The notes: a model not told the origin generated them from the sequence alone. Counted from the first letter of the stretch, positions 6,301 through 15,132 are shown. The stretch: DNA of 36,590 nt from Treponema sp. (GCA_017934745.1 JAGBIY010000037.1:1-36590), one strand, 5' to 3'. Program-made: numbers and translations.

Positions 6301-7928
6301 TTTTTGATGTTCCCCTTTTTGTTTTTCGACAGCGCGTTGCTCATGGCGAAGAATGCGACGCACAACGCTCCGAGGATTGCGCCCGCCGCCGCCGCTTCGT
6401 GGAATCTGTACGCGCCCGCGAGCCTGTATGTGAAGAGCGCGAGCGTGTCGAATTTCGGAATTGAAAGGACGAGGGGAAGCGTGGTGTCGCCCGCGGAAAC
6501 CGAGAAGCAGAAGCAGAACGCTCCGAGAATCCCCTTGAACGCTGACGGAAGGTAAATCCTGAAGACAATCTCCGAATTGTCCTTCGACAGAATCTTCGCG
6601 GCCTCGATTGTGCTTCTTGGAATCTTTGAGATTTGCGCGTGAATCTGGTTGAACGCGACAGGCCAGAAAAGCGCGGTCTCCGCCAGTATCAGAAGCGGGA
6701 CGCTGCCCCTTTTCACGAGCGACGACAGCCCCAGCGCGACGACCACGCTTGAGACCGCCATCGGAATTGCCGGAATCATTCTGAGGAGTGTCTGATGCCT
6801 TTTCAGTTTCGTGGAATTTTCGTTGAGCCACACGGAGTATGTGAACCCCACGGCGGAGCAGAGAAGCCCTGTGGCTGATGCGCAGATGAACGTCCAGCCG
6901 AGAGCGGGAGAAAATCCCCTGAGTCTCGCCATGTTTCCGAACGCCTTTGTTGAAAGAACTTTTCCGCCGTTCTCGTTCCTCGTGAAAGCGTCCTCGAATA
7001 TCCCCGCCAACGGACAGATGAAGAACGCGAGCACGAGGATGGCGAGGAGCGCGAACGGAAGAATCTCCTTCCAGCCGCTTATCCTTTTCCGTCCGAGCCT
7101 TCTTTCGCTTGAAATTCCTTTCAATCTTGAGCCTTTCCCCTCAAGCGCGCATTGGGCGGCAACGACGGACAGGGCGGTGGCCGTCTCCACGAGCGAGAGC
7201 AGTCCCGCGCTCTTGAAGTCTATCGCGTTCCTCGCCTGGAAAATCTCGACTTCAAGAGTCGCACAGCCGACCGCTCCGAAAAGGAGGACCATCATGAAGC
7301 TCATGAAGCAGTAGATGAACACCGGAATGCTCGCGGAAACTATCGCCGGCAGTATCTGGTAGAGCGTTATCGTCCTGAAAATGCGGAATTCGCCCGCTCC
7401 GAGAAGCCTTGCCGCCTCCGCCTTGTCTCCCGGCAACCGCTCGAACGCGTCCGAGACAGTCTTCATCACGATTGGAAAGTTGTAGAAGCCCTGCGCCACC
7501 ACAAGGCCTGCGTATGAATAGAGAAAGGTGAGGGGAGGCTCTTCAAGCGACAGCAGGGCTTTCATCATCTTGTTCGCCGTCCCCGAAATCCCGAAGAACG
7601 AGATGTAGCCGAGCGCGACTATCAACGCCGGTACGCAGAATGGGACGGCAGAGAGAGAGAGGAGGAATTTCCTTCCGAAAAATTCCCTACGACCGCAGAA
7701 GAACGCCATCGGAATCCCGACCGCGCACGAAATGAACGTCGACAATGCCGCCTGCCAGAGCGTGAACCATGCGACCTTTGCGATGTGCGCCATGCCGATT
7801 TTGCCGCCGCCAGCCGATGCGAAAATCGGCTTGATTGCGGAAAAAAGGCAGAGCAGAAGGGAAGCAGAAACGCAGACGAAAATCAGAACGCCTGTGGCTG
7901 CAAAAATTTTTCTGAGATGCGTCCGCAT
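6297..7928 (-). CDS. thiP: Thiamine ABC transporter permease
   Basis: A 543-residue inner-membrane permease built from two fused BPD-transport domains, as in ThiP and FbpB. The N-terminal half has hydrophobic segments starting at residue about 10 and an EAA-like loop KAEAARLLGAGEFRIFRTITLYQILPAI. The C-terminal half has a second EAA-like loop TIEAAKILSKDNSEIVFRIYLPSAFKGIL. The full family length of about 530-540 residues is kept. GGAG precedes the ATG by 6 nt. thiB ends 27 bp upstream. A phosphate- or iron-type two-domain permease would look similar, so the substrate follows from thiB. Confidence 0.87.
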   Translation of the reverse strand: MRTHLRKIFAATGVLIFVCVSASLLLCLFSAIKPIFASAGGGKIGMAHIAKVAWFTLWQAALSTFISCAVGIPMAFFCGRREFFGRKFLLSLSAVPFCVPALIVALGYISFFGISGTANKMMKALLSLEEPPLTFLYSYAGLVVAQGFYNFPIVMKTVSDAFERLPGDKAEAARLLGAGEFRIFRTITLYQILPAIVSASIPVFIYCFMSFMMVLLFGAVGCATLEVEIFQARNAIDFKSAGLLSLVETATALSVVAAQCALEGKGSRLKGISSERRLGRKRISGWKEILPFALLAILVLAFFICPLAGIFEDAFTRNENGGKVLSTKAFGNMARLRGFSPALGWTFICASATGLLCSAVGFTYSVWLNENSTKLKRHQTLLRMIPAIPMAVSSVVVALGLSSLVKRGSVPLLILAETALFWPVAFNQIHAQISKIPRSTIEAAKILSKDNSEIVFRIYLPSAFKGILGAFCFCFSVSAGDTTLPLVLSIPKFDTLALFTYRLAGAYRFHEAAAAGAILGALCVAFFAMSNALSKNKKGNIKK

Positions 7929-7955
7929 TTTTTTCTCCGTTTTTTTGAAAGTTCC

Positions 7956-9005
7956 TTACTCCGCCAAAATCTTCATCACTTCGCCGACAGCTTCCTGCAC
8001 TTTTTCCGGGTCTGCGATGAGCGTCTTTTCTGGGATTGGGGCGGCTTTCTTGTAGCTTTCTGGAATCGAAGCGTTCTTGTTCACAGAATACATCCACTGC
8101 GTCAGAGGAAGCGCGTTCTGGCCCTCCTCGCTCGTGAGGAAATCTATGAATGCTTCTCCACCGGCTTTGTTCGGAGCGTTTTTCAGCAGAGCCAATCCCT
8201 CGACCTGCCAGGAATGCCCCTCTTCGAATACGAGAGCCTGCTTGTCGTCTCCCTCGCCGTATTCCACGTGGTACGCAGGGCTTGTCGTGTAGCTTATTAC
8301 GAGCGGCGCCTCTCCCTTCGTGAACGAGCCGTATCCTGAACTCCAGCCGGGAGCCATCGTCAGAATGTTCGGCTTTAGCTTTTTCCAGTAGTCCAAAACC
8401 TTGTCGCCGAAAACGGAGACTGTCCAAGCGACGAAGCCGAGTCCCGGTGTCGAAGTCCTTGGGTCCATCAAGATGATTTTCTTTTCGTATTCGGGCTTCG
8501 TGAGGTCTTCGAGCGATGCTGGCGCGGCGACGTTCGATTTTGTGTCGAAAATCATGGCGAAGTGGCTGTAGTCGTATGGAGTGACGAAATTTCCGCTTTC
8601 CTGCAGTGCCGCGAACATTTCCGCTGGAATCGAGTCGGCATTCTTCGTCTTGTATTCTTCGAGAATCCCTTCGTCTATTGCCTTCTTTGAAATGTTGTTG
8701 TCTAACCCTACGATGACGTCTGCCTTCACGTCGTTCTTTTCGAGGATTGCCCTGCTCAAGACTTGAACAGCGTCTCCGCAGTCCACGAAATTGACTTTGA
8801 AGCCGGTCTTCTCCTCGAATTTCTTGGAAAGCTCAGGACCCGGGCCCCATTCTCCCACGAAACTGTCGTATGCGTAGACTGTGATTTCTTTTGAAGCCGC
8901 ATTTTCTGCATCCTGCTTGGCTGTTTTTTTGTTGCAAGATGAAAACGCGAATGGCAACGCAAATGCAAATGCGATGCTGATGATTTTTATGGTTGATTTT
9001 TTCAT
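7956..9005 (-). CDS. thiB: Thiamine-binding lipoprotein
   Basis: The substrate-binding protein, 349 residues, matches the ThiB/TbpA family closely in motif order. It has YAYDSFVGEWGPGPELSKKFE near the mature N terminus, ADVIVGLDNN, PYDYSHFA, MDPRTSTPGLGF, GWSSGYG, VISYTTSPAYH, GHSWQVEG and QWMYSVN. The signal peptide ends FAFSSC with Cys24 as the predicted lipidation site, so it should be anchored to a membrane on the periplasmic side. I use the ATG at 9005, which gives the signal peptide; the open frame continues upstream into the divergent gene. There is no Shine-Dalgarno, and a TATAAT box lies 9 nt upstream. No TPP riboswitch fits in the 28-bp divergent gap. Confidence 0.92.
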   Translation of the reverse strand: MKKSTIKIISIAFAFALPFAFSSCNKKTAKQDAENAASKEITVYAYDSFVGEWGPGPELSKKFEEKTGFKVNFVDCGDAVQVLSRAILEKNDVKADVIVGLDNNISKKAIDEGILEEYKTKNADSIPAEMFAALQESGNFVTPYDYSHFAMIFDTKSNVAAPASLEDLTKPEYEKKIILMDPRTSTPGLGFVAWTVSVFGDKVLDYWKKLKPNILTMAPGWSSGYGSFTKGEAPLVISYTTSPAYHVEYGEGDDKQALVFEEGHSWQVEGLALLKNAPNKAGGEAFIDFLTSEEGQNALPLTQWMYSVNKNASIPESYKKAAPIPEKTLIADPEKVQEAVGEVMKILAE

Positions 9006-9014
9006 AGTTTTTAA

Positions 9015-9020
9015 ATTATA
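9015..9020 (-). promoter_or_regulatory. -10 box of thiB, predicted leaderless
   Basis: TATAAT on the reverse strand ends 9 nt before the thiB ATG, placing transcription start about 2-3 nt before or at the start codon. No convincing -35 box lies 17 nt upstream; TTGACT is at a 21-nt spacing. The box lies within the 28-bp gap shared with the divergent 9034 gene. Confidence 0.6.
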
Positions 9021-9033
9021 CCGATAATGAAAT

Positions 9034-9639
9034 ATGTTTTCAGTCAAAAAAAATCTAATTGCGGTCGCTTTTGCTTTCTCGTCTGTTTTCATGGCTTTTT
9101 CCGGAGAATTCAGGGATGAAATCTTCTTTGATTTCGGAATCGGTGCCGGCGGCGCGCGCTACGGGGATTCTTCCACTCGCGATATGATTTCCGAAGTGCC
9201 AGACAGCCACCAGATTGTGCTGAACACGAACGCCGTGTTCCTCTATCCGCTTGAGAAGCGCATCTTCGTCACAGGCGGATTCGACACTGTTTTCGACATC
9301 TGCTGGGGCGGTGGCGAGAGCGTCTTCCTTTGGGATTATTCGTTCACTGTCGGTTTCAGATTCTATCCGAACCTCGCCGGAATCTGCTTCGATGTGGACT
9401 ACGCGCTTGGAAGAAGGACGGATTTCTACGATTTTGAGATTGAGGAGGATGGCGTGGTGACGAGCGTCGACGGCAGTGAGAGCACTAGCTGGGGCAACGG
9501 ATTCATCATCGGTCTTGCTTATGATTTTTCCTACCACACGGATTCCATCGCCCCCGAAATTTCGTTCAACTGGAAGCACATGCCGAGGGGCGGTTCCAGC
9601 GACAACTATCTGAATTTGAACATTCGGTTGAAAATATAG
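9034..9639 (+). CDS. Outer-membrane beta-barrel-type protein
   Basis: A 201-residue protein with a signal peptide (KKNLIAVAFAFSSVFMAFSG, cleavage near residue 24). The mature part alternates hydrophobic and polar residues with many aromatics: FFDFGIGAGGARYG, LYPLEKRIFVTGGFDTVFDICWGG, FTVGFRFYPNLAGICFDVDYALG, FIIGLAYDFSYHTDSIAPEISFNWKHM. It ends LNLNIRLKI, a typical last strand of a small outer-membrane barrel. No specific family is recognised. Its start lies 28 bp from the divergent thiB start and no Shine-Dalgarno is seen. GATAAT 5 nt upstream could be a -10 box. The RACo-like gene follows after 19 nt. Confidence 0.75.
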   Translation: MFSVKKNLIAVAFAFSSVFMAFSGEFRDEIFFDFGIGAGGARYGDSSTRDMISEVPDSHQIVLNTNAVFLYPLEKRIFVTGGFDTVFDICWGGGESVFLWDYSFTVGFRFYPNLAGICFDVDYALGRRTDFYDFEIEEDGVVTSVDGSESTSWGNGFIIGLAYDFSYHTDSIAPEISFNWKHMPRGGSSDNYLNLNIRLKI

Positions 9640-9658
9640 AAGATTTAGAAGATTTCGT

Positions 9659-11017
9659 ATGAAGATAATAACTGAAGGGAGCCTGCCGGAGATTCCTGAG
9701 CCGCCTGCCGATTTTTCTCCTTCCGAGGTCGCGCTCGCGGTTGATGTGGGGACCACAACGATTGCGGTCGCAGCATGGTCGCTTTCGTCGAGGAAAATCC
9801 TTTCGGTCGTGGCCGAGAAAAACGCCCAGTCGAAATACGGTTCGGACGTCATAAACAGGATTGAGTGTGCGATGAAACTTCCTTCGGGCGGGAAAATCCT
9901 GCACGACTGCCTGGTTAAGCAGCTCGAAAAGATGTTCGCTTCGGCTTTGTCCTTGTCCTCCCAGAAAATGCCGAGGGGCTTCCGTCCCCACGTCGGAAAA
10001 ATCGTTTTGACCGGAAATTCCACGATGCTGAGTTTCGCCGCCGGAGTGTCTGTGGAGGGCTTGGCCGCGGTTCCTTTCACCCTCGCTTCAAAATTCGATT
10101 TCTCTGTCGGCTGGAAAGAGCTTTCTTCCTCGAACTCATCAGTGGTTCCTTCCGATGCCGAAGTCTATTTTCCGCCTGTCGTCGGAGCCTTCATCGGCGC
10201 GGACACCGTGTGCGCCATGCTCGCTGCCGGATTCGGTTTGGACTCGGAAGAGCCTGTCCTTCTCGCCGATGTCGGGACGAATTCGGAGATGGCGCTTTTT
10301 GTACCAGCTTCATCGTCCTCGGCCGCCCGCATCCTTTGCACGTCGGCGGCGGCAGGGCCGGCTTTCGAGGCCGCCAACATCTCCTGCGGGATGCCTTCCG
10401 TGAACGGTGCCGTCGACAAAGTTAAAATCGACGGTGGAAAAATCAGCGTGCGCACTATTGGAAACGCACCCGCAAAAGGTGTCTGCGGTTCAGGGTTGAT
10501 TTCCTCCGTCTCGGAATTCCTCAGGAACGGCATGGTCGACAGCCACGGCACCATCGAAGAAAAAATCTGCGGCGGAGCGGGCGGAGATTCCCGCGTCTCG
10601 AAAATCGATTTGACAGAATCCGTGTCGGTTTCCCAGAGCGACATCAGAAACCTCCAGTTGGCGAAATCCGCGGTTAAGACAGGCCTCGACCATCTGCTCT
10701 CGCGTTTTGAATCTTTCTCTGCAAAAAAAATCTCCGGGCAAGGAATGCGCTTTTTTCTTGCGGGGGGCTTCGGCTCCAGAATCGACATTGAAGAGTCCGT
10801 CAGAATCGGTCTTCTTCCGCCGTCTCTTTTGGGCGGTGTCTTGCAGATTGGAAACGCCGCGCTTTTTGGAGCGTCGGCCATTCTTTTTTCAGAAAAACTC
10901 AAGGAAAAGGCGCGGCTGCTTTCAAAAAAGTCCACCCAGATAAATTTGGCGGCCGTTCCCGATTTTCAACAAAAATTTCTTGGAAACATAGATTTTGAAT
11001 TCGGCGCAATCCCCTAA
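9659..11017 (+). CDS. RACo/RamA-like ASKHA ATPase (DUF4445)
   Basis: A 452-residue protein with ASKHA-type motifs: ALAVDVGTTTIA at 25-36, GSDVINRIE, VLTGNSTMLSFAAG, PPVVGAFIGADTV, LLADVGTNSEMALF, TSAAAGPAFEAANISCGMPS and GVCGSGLISSVSEFLRNGMVD. These are the signatures of reductive activators of corrinoid proteins (RACo, RamA), which use ATP to reactivate Co(II) corrinoids. Those proteins usually carry an N-terminal 2Fe-2S ferredoxin or a C-terminal 4Fe-4S segment. Here there are only about 24 residues before the ASKHA core and no Cys cluster. No methyltransferase or corrinoid protein lies nearby, so the partner is unknown. No Shine-Dalgarno is visible before the ATG. Confidence 0.8.
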   Translation: MKIITEGSLPEIPEPPADFSPSEVALAVDVGTTTIAVAAWSLSSRKILSVVAEKNAQSKYGSDVINRIECAMKLPSGGKILHDCLVKQLEKMFASALSLSSQKMPRGFRPHVGKIVLTGNSTMLSFAAGVSVEGLAAVPFTLASKFDFSVGWKELSSSNSSVVPSDAEVYFPPVVGAFIGADTVCAMLAAGFGLDSEEPVLLADVGTNSEMALFVPASSSSAARILCTSAAAGPAFEAANISCGMPSVNGAVDKVKIDGGKISVRTIGNAPAKGVCGSGLISSVSEFLRNGMVDSHGTIEEKICGGAGGDSRVSKIDLTESVSVSQSDIRNLQLAKSAVKTGLDHLLSRFESFSAKKISGQGMRFFLAGGFGSRIDIEESVRIGLLPPSLLGGVLQIGNAALFGASAILFSEKLKEKARLLSKKSTQINLAAVPDFQQKFLGNIDFEFGAIP

Positions 11018-11066
11018 AATAAAGGCTTTCGGCGAAAAATCTCAAAAATCTCGAAAATCTCCAAGT

Positions 11067-11095
11067 TTGACAATGAAAAATCGATACGTTAATAT
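11067..11095 (+). promoter_or_regulatory. Promoter of rny
   Basis: A perfect TTGACA (11067-11072), a 17-nt spacer and TAATAT (11090-11095). Transcription would start near 11102, giving a leader of about 50 nt with AGGAG before the start codon at 11152. This is the best consensus promoter in the window. Confidence 0.8.
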
Positions 11096-11151
11096 GAGAA
11101 TGAATTTTTGTTAGCCATTTTATGGCTTTCACTGATTCACAGGAGATTAAA

Positions 11152-12684
11152 ATGCCACAAATAATTTTGTACATTGGTCTTCCTGTTCTTGGAATTGTTC
11201 TTGGATGGATTATTCGCTGGATTTATGCCAGATTTCAACTATCTGCGTCTGAGCAAAAGGCAGAACGCATTCGGCAAGACGCTGTAAAGGAAGCAGAAGC
11301 ACAGAAGAAAGAAATTTTGTTGGAAGCAAAAGATCAACTCATTCGTGAACGAAACCAGCAGGAGCGGGAAAACCGTGACAGGCGGTCTGAACTTCAAAAA
11401 GACCAGGCGCGTGTCAACAAGAAAGAGGAGCTGGTCGACAAACGAGCAGCTGAGTTCGACAAGAAAGAGAAGGATTACGAGTCCAAAGTCTCTGCCCTCA
11501 AGGAAAAGGAAAAGGTTCTTGAGCAGCAGGAGGAGACGTACAGGCAGGAGCTTGAGCGCATCTCCGGGCTTTCGGCTCAGGAGGCGAAGAACCTCATAAT
11601 CCAGAGCCTTGAGTCCGAGGCGAAGCACGACGCCCAGGTTCTTTTGAACAAGATTGAGCAGGACGCCCAGCTTTCGGCCGAGAAAAAGGCCCAGGAGATT
11701 CTTGTCACTACGATTCAGAGAATCGCGACGGAAACGACGAGCGACGTGACGGTTGCCACGGTCTCTCTTCCGAGCGACGAGATGAAGGGAAGGATTATCG
11801 GCCGCGAGGGCCGCAACATCAGGACGCTTGAGACGCTGACGGGCGTGGACATCATCATCGACGACACCCCTGAGGCCGTCGTCATAAGCTGTTTCGACCC
11901 TGTGCGCAAGGAAATCGCCAAGCAGGCTTTGGAGCGTCTTGTCACGGACGGACGAATCCACCCTGCCAGAATCGAGGAGATTGTCCAGAAGGTCACCCGC
12001 GAGATTCAGCAGAAGATTTACGAGGAAGGGGAGAAGGTTCTCTTCGAACTTGGAATCCACAACATGAATCAGGACGGCGTCCGCGCCCTCGGAAGGTTGT
12101 ATTTCAGGACGAGCTACGGTCAGAACGTCCTCACGCACTCCAAGGAAGTCGCCGAAATCGCCAGCCTTCTTGCCACCGAGGTCGGAGCCAACAGGGAGCT
12201 TGCCAAGAGAGCCGCCCTTCTGCACGACATCGGAAAGGGAGCCGAGAACGACAGCGACCAGAACCACGCGGAGGTCGGAGCCGACATGGCGCGCAAGATG
12301 GGGGAGAGCGCGAGCGTCATAAACGCGATTGCCGCCCACCACAACGACTGCGAGCCCGAGACTTTGGAGGCCGTGCTCGTGCAGATTGCCGACGCGATAA
12401 GTGCGGCTCGTCCGGGAGCCAGACGCGAGACCGTGGACAACTACGTCAAGCGTCTTGAGAATCTTGAGGAAGTCGCCGAGAAGTTTCCTGGCGTGGACAA
12501 GGCGTTCGCCATCCAGGCCGGTCGCGAGCTTCGCATCCTCGTCAACAACGAGAAGATTTCCGACGGAGACGTCAAGGATTTGGCGCAGAAAATCGCCAAG
12601 CAGATCGAGACCGATTTGCGCTATCCTGGCCGCATAAAGTTGACCATGATTCGCGAGACTCGAATTGTGGAATACGCGAGATAA
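11152..12684 (+). CDS. rny: Ribonuclease Y
   Basis: RNase Y is a membrane-anchored endoribonuclease that starts mRNA decay. The 510-residue protein has an N-terminal membrane helix (about 3-24, IILYIGLPVLGIVLGWIIRWIYA) and a long charged coiled coil rich in Glu, Lys and Gln to about 190. A KH domain follows with GRIIGREGRNIRTLETLTGVD, then an HD domain with HSKEVAEIASLLA, LLHDIGKG and AIAAHH, and a conserved tail RETRIVEYAR. The start at 11152 has AGGAG 6-7 nt upstream; the frame extends 10 residues further without a site. It stands alone, with its own consensus promoter and terminator. Confidence 0.96.
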   Translation: MPQIILYIGLPVLGIVLGWIIRWIYARFQLSASEQKAERIRQDAVKEAEAQKKEILLEAKDQLIRERNQQERENRDRRSELQKDQARVNKKEELVDKRAAEFDKKEKDYESKVSALKEKEKVLEQQEETYRQELERISGLSAQEAKNLIIQSLESEAKHDAQVLLNKIEQDAQLSAEKKAQEILVTTIQRIATETTSDVTVATVSLPSDEMKGRIIGREGRNIRTLETLTGVDIIIDDTPEAVVISCFDPVRKEIAKQALERLVTDGRIHPARIEEIVQKVTREIQQKIYEEGEKVLFELGIHNMNQDGVRALGRLYFRTSYGQNVLTHSKEVAEIASLLATEVGANRELAKRAALLHDIGKGAENDSDQNHAEVGADMARKMGESASVINAIAAHHNDCEPETLEAVLVQIADAISAARPGARRETVDNYVKRLENLEEVAEKFPGVDKAFAIQAGRELRILVNNEKISDGDVKDLAQKIAKQIETDLRYPGRIKLTMIRETRIVEYAR

Positions 12685-12761
12685 AATATGATGACTTGTT
12701 CGGCATTTTTCTTGCCGGACAGGTCTGTGAAAAAGTGTCGGACTTTTCCCGACAAAAAATG

Positions 12762-12792
12762 AACCCGAACTTGAAAAAGTCCGGGTTTTTTT
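12762..12792 (+). terminator. Terminator after rny
   Basis: AACCCGAACT (12762-12771) pairs with AGTCCGGGTT (12778-12787) with one mismatch, followed by a run of T. Two further hairpins lie just upstream: TGTTCGGCA/TGCCGGACA (about 12698-12722) and GTCGG/CCGAC (about 12738-12753). Together they fill the gap between the convergent rny and lptB genes. Confidence 0.75.
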
Positions 12793-12798
12793 GTTTTC

Positions 12799-13860
12799 TC
12801 ACATGTGGAAGTTCTCTCCAAGGTAAATCTGCCTGGCTTCCGGGTTTTCGATTATCTCCGCCTGGCTTCCAGAAACGAGAATCTCGCCCTTGTTCACGAT
12901 GTACGCCCGTTCCGTGATTTCGAGCGTGTCGCGCACGTTGTGGTCGGTTATCAGGATTCCGATGTTGCGCTCGGATAGGTGCTTTATGATTCCCTTGATG
13001 TCGGCGACCGCGATTGGGTCGATTCCGGCGAAAGGCTCGTCCAAAAGGAGGAATTTCGGCTCTATCGCAAGCGAGCGGGCGATTTCGGTTCGCCTTCTCT
13101 CGCCGCCGCTCAGCGTGAATCCCTGCTGCTTTCGTATGTGCCCGATGTGGAATTCGTCTATGAGGTTCTCCAGCATCTCGCGCTTCTCGGCCCTTGAGAG
13201 GTCGTTTCTCGTCTCCAAAATCGCCCAGATGTTCTCTTCGACCGTGAGCTTCTTGAATATGCTCGCCTCCTGCGGAAGGTAGGATATTCCGAGCCTTGCC
13301 CGCTTGTACATCGGAAGGGACGTTATGTTCTCCCTGTCGAGCATGATTCTTCCGGCCGTGGGCTTGTGGAAACCGACGACCATGTAGAAGCTCGTGGTCT
13401 TTCCGGCTCCGTTCGGCCCCAGAAGCCCCACGATTTCGCCTGAGTGGACTTCGAAGTAGACGCTGTTCACGGCGGTCTTCTTCCCGAACACTTTTTTCAG
13501 CTCCTCGGCTTTCAGGACGTGGGATTCTTCGTTTTGATTTTCCGGTTCTTCGTTTTCGCCACCTGCGGATTCTTCTGATTGTTCCGAGCCGTCTTCGTCT
13601 GCCGTTTCACCATCTCCGCGCTGTTCGGCATCGCGTTCCGTCGTATCGGAATTTTCCGTCGTGCCGTCCGATTCTGCCGATTCTCCGTCTCCGCTCTGTC
13701 CGCTTTCGCTCTCTGCCGTGTCGGATGTCTCTGTCGGCTCTGTCGGCTCGTTCGGTTCAGTTCTGTCGGCTTGGAGTTCCTCCGCTGCTTCCGCCTTCTG
13801 CTGTTCGCGCTCTTTCTTTTCGATTTCGCTTCCGCCGTCTTTTTTCTCTTCGTCTGTCAT
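12799..13860 (-). CDS. lptB: LPS-export-type ABC ATPase with acidic N-terminal extension
   Basis: Residues about 114-353 form a complete LptB-type ATPase: Walker [10 protein letters not shown] (148-156), [19 protein letters not shown], signature LSGGERRR (250-257), Walker [16 protein letters not shown] with Glu275, and [19 protein letters not shown]. LptB drives lipid transport to the outer membrane by the Lpt bridge. LptB is normally about 240 residues. This one has about 113 extra N-terminal residues, mostly Glu, Asp, Ser, Thr, Gly and Gln, with repeats such as EPTEPTE, predicted disordered. No internal ATG, GTG or TTG precedes the ATPase core, so the extension appears genuinely translated. 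The ATG follows the lptA stop by one base, indicating coupling. Confidence 0.9.
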   Translation of the reverse strand: MTDEEKKDGGSEIEKKEREQQKAEAAEELQADRTEPNEPTEPTETSDTAESESGQSGDGESAESDGTTENSDTTERDAEQRGDGETADEDGSEQSEESAGGENEEPENQNEESHVLKAEELKKVFGKKTAVNSVYFEVHSGEIVGLLGPNGAGKTTSFYMVVGFHKPTAGRIMLDRENITSLPMYKRARLGISYLPQEASIFKKLTVEENIWAILETRNDLSRAEKREMLENLIDEFHIGHIRKQQGFTLSGGERRRTEIARSLAIEPKFLLLDEPFAGIDPIAVADIKGIIKHLSERNIGILITDHNVRDTLEITERAYIVNKGEILVSGSQAEIIENPEARQIYLGENFHM

Positions 13861-13861
13861 T

Positions 13862-14536
13862 CTACTGCTTGCCTTCTTTCTCTTCTGTTGCCGAGCCTGC
13901 CTCTTCTTCCTTCTTAGTGTCCGTCACGGAGCCGCTCACCCGTCCGTCCAGTGTGATTTCGTTCGTCTCCATGTTGAGCGAAATCTCCTGCGCCCTGAAT
14001 GTGTCCTCGCCCTGGGTGATTTTCGGGTTGCCGCTCATGTCCAGCGTCTGCTCTTTTTTCCTGTAGATTGCGTGCGCCGATGTGCAGGTGTTGTCCTTCT
14101 GCAGAATCTTCACTCCAATCTGCATGAGGGCGACTTCCGTGTTCTGGTTGTATTCGATGATTTGGGCGTCGGCGGTCACGTCGTTCTTTTTGTCCACCAT
14201 CTTCACGGTGTCCTCAAGCCGAGCTATCTTCGTCGTCCTGTCGTATTTCATCTTTCCGCAGGTGAATGTCATGTCGCTTTCGGTGTTCAATCCGTCGACG
14301 TTGCCCTCGGCTGTTATGTAGCGGAAGTTGTCGCCGCTCATCGTTATCGTGTCGGCCTTTATTTCCATCGTCTCCGTCTGCACGAACGCGTTTCCGATTA
14401 GCTTCGTCGTGTCGGATTTGCTTCCGTTGCGCCCTGTCATGTAGTCTGCGCGGAAGTTGATTTTTTCAGGATTTGCGTTCAGCAAAGCGAAAATTGAAAT
14501 TGCTGCCGCGGTGAGTGTCTTTTTCGGTATCTTCAT
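13862..14536 (-). CDS. lptA: LptA/OstA-like periplasmic protein
   Basis: A 224-residue protein with an N-terminal signal-like segment ([17 protein letters not shown]). It has an OstA/LptA-type repetitive beta pattern: [63 protein letters not shown] and [34 protein letters not shown]. LptA forms the periplasmic bridge for lipid export. The C-terminal 20 residues are charged ([16 protein letters not shown]). Its ATG overlaps the lptC stop (ATGA) and lptB follows after 1 nt. In a spirochaete whose glycolipids may differ from classical LPS, the cargo is not certain. Confidence 0.82.
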   Translation of the reverse strand: MKIPKKTLTAAAISIFALLNANPEKINFRADYMTGRNGSKSDTTKLIGNAFVQTETMEIKADTITMSGDNFRYITAEGNVDGLNTESDMTFTCGKMKYDRTTKIARLEDTVKMVDKKNDVTADAQIIEYNQNTEVALMQIGVKILQKDNTCTSAHAIYRKKEQTLDMSGNPKITQGEDTFRAQEISLNMETNEITLDGRVSGSVTDTKKEEEAGSATEEKEGKQ

Positions 14537-15132
14537 TGCTTTTTGCCGTCGTCAGGTTCTGCCCGTTTTTCCTCGTCCTCGTTTTTCGTCTCGATTTCCC
14601 CCGACACGTCCCTGTCGAACGCGAACGTCTTGCTCACTCCGCTCGCGCTGAATCCGATCCCCTCCATGTCGATGTCGTCCCGTTTTATCACGACTGTCTG
14701 GTCGATTCCGCTCGTTATCTGCTCGTTCTTCTTGTCGAAGTTCAGGCACTCGGCCGTTATGCTCATGTTTTCCGAGATCATGTCCATTTTGACGTCGCCG
14801 AAGAGAATGTACCTTTCTTTTAAGGTGTCGGCGGAAATCAGGTCGCAGCTGCCGCTTGTCTCGTCCTTTCCGTCGTTGTCGAACGTGTTGAAGACAACAT
14901 TCTTCGCGAAGGAGAAGGAGTCCGCCTTGTACTGCTCGATTTTCTCCGCGCTCATTTTTATCTTTTTCTTGCTGCGCTCGATTTTGGTGAATTCCGCGTT
15001 GTTGAACGTGAATTCAGGGTACGAGCTTTCGGGCGCGTCCTCTTTCTCGTATTCGAGCGAGCACGAGAGGAGGACGGCCGTTGCCGATGCGATCGCGAAG
15101 ATTTTTGCCGGCAGTGTCTTTCTCATCGTCAT
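14533..15132 (-). CDS. lptC: LptC-like lipoprotein
   Basis: A 199-residue protein whose N terminus MRKTLPAKIFAIASATAVLLSC has a lipobox (LLSC), so it is predicted to be a lipoprotein. The body resembles the LptC/YrbK beta-jellyroll: YPEFTFNNAEFTKIERSKKKIKMSAEKIEQY, then ISADTLKERYILFGDVKMDMISENMSITAECLNFDKKNEQITSGIDQTVVIKRDDIDMEGIGFSAS. LptC couples the LptB2FG complex to LptA. E. coli LptC uses a membrane helix rather than a lipid anchor. The ATG at 15132 overlaps the pyrG stop (ATGA); an in-frame ATG two codons later is possible. The C-terminal tail is acidic. lptF and lptG are not in the window. Confidence 0.82.
   Translation of the reverse strand: MTMRKTLPAKIFAIASATAVLLSCSLEYEKEDAPESSYPEFTFNNAEFTKIERSKKKIKMSAEKIEQYKADSFSFAKNVVFNTFDNDGKDETSGSCDLISADTLKERYILFGDVKMDMISENMSITAECLNFDKKNEQITSGIDQTVVIKRDDIDMEGIGFSASGVSKTFAFDRDVSGEIETKNEDEEKRAEPDDGKKQ

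Noticed and set aside
6301..6831. Upstream extension of the ThiQ frame
   Set aside because: It lies inside thiP in another frame. The ATGA overlap at 6297-6300 is the natural start.
9006..9033. TPP riboswitch before thiB
   Set aside because: The gap is 28 bp and none of the conserved TPP motifs are present.
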